Origin: an uncultured Lachnospiraceae bacterium
GTDB taxonomy: Bacteria; Bacillota; Clostridia; Lachnospirales; Lachnospiraceae
Direction of reading: 5' to 3'
Assembly: GCA_900317755.1 (NCBI GenBank)
Contig: ONHZ01000066.1
Coordinates: forward strand, 26,379-90,378
DNA: 64,000 nucleotides
Under the pieces are notes generated by a model, which searched no databases, was not told the DNA's origin, and worked only from the letters and a program-made list of their open reading frames with translations. A program made the translations under genes and the position numbers. Position 1 is the stretch's first letter. Each line of letters opens with the position of its first letter. Of the stretch, positions 63,828-64,000 are shown piece after piece.

Positions 63828-64000
63828 TATTTTCCCCAGACAGAAATTGGTTTTCTGACATGCTAATAAATAAAATACGATATGATAAAGCATAAAAGAA
63901 AAGAGACACTGAAAATGCTAACACCATATAAGGATATAAAACACAACTAACGGGCATTGGCAAAGGCAAAAGCCAGCGTTGGGAGCGAAAACGCTTCTTA
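63828..64000. other. Terminal non-coding stretch
   Basis: No convincing gene is seen. The last 50 bases contain AGCGTT and AACGCT around GGGAGCGA, a short dyad that may be the first part of a structured element cut by the window edge. Confidence 0.3.

Overview
The window looks like a chromosomal segment of a Gram-positive anaerobe of the class Clostridia, most likely a Lachnospiraceae relative. The grounds are gene content (an Rrf2 regulator behind cysK, MecA, RNase Y, pyruvate phosphate dikinase, single-chain glycyl-tRNA synthetase, PASTA kinase, a Hsp33/NAD synthase pair), AGGAGG-type ribosome binding sites, frequent TTG/GTG starts and a moderate AT bias. No species is assigned. Almost everything is core housekeeping on the + strand. 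I see no prophage, CRISPR array, transposase, rRNA or origin.

Layout. 1-7.2 kb: end of a membrane protein, a minus-strand membrane protein, hslO, nadE, an L,D-transpeptidase, hisC and a small membrane protein. 7.2-9.2 kb: a long structured inverted repeat, a small Cys-rich protein, then cysK with a consensus promoter and its Rrf2 regulator. 9.3-17.8 kb: def, fmt, rsmB, rlmN, prpC, prkC, rpe, thiN, the classic translation/cell-wall signalling block but without rsgA. 17.8-26.9 kb: small hypotheticals, a CYTH protein, a DJ-1 protein, metY, an iron alcohol dehydrogenase, tRNA-Ser, a patatin, a UMF1 permease, a small unknown protein, tRNA-Thr and a lytic transglycosylase. 27-36 kb: a cytoplasmic GH13 enzyme, lysA, tRNA-Leu, mecA, and leuB, ilvD, ilvB for branched-chain amino acids. 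35.8-42.5 kb: serC, serA, an MscS channel, DUF1015, and an AT-rich multi-pass membrane protein.

42.5-49.5 kb: an M16C peptidase, era, recO, a membrane-anchored unknown and glyS. 49.5-58.4 kb: a 220-base structured inverted repeat, ppdK, a divergent CLC protein, recA under a LexA box, recX, rny, and a five-gene minus-strand tRNA operon (read as Gly, Arg, His, Gln, Lys). 58.5-60.5 kb: a decayed HlyD-MacB efflux system. 60.6-64 kb: aroF, a membrane-anchored PEBP-like protein, aroE and two gene fragments.

The least explained parts are the long inverted-repeat elements (7245-7380, 9819-9909, 49489-49710, 55271-55335). The 9.8 and 55.3 kb elements share end sequences, and one of those ends also occurs alone before era. 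Other points are the decayed efflux locus, an insertion in MscS, the PEBP domain in the aromatic cluster, a CLC lacking the usual selectivity motif, and several dyad operators beside recognisable promoters. All calls come from reading the sequence; no database search was run.
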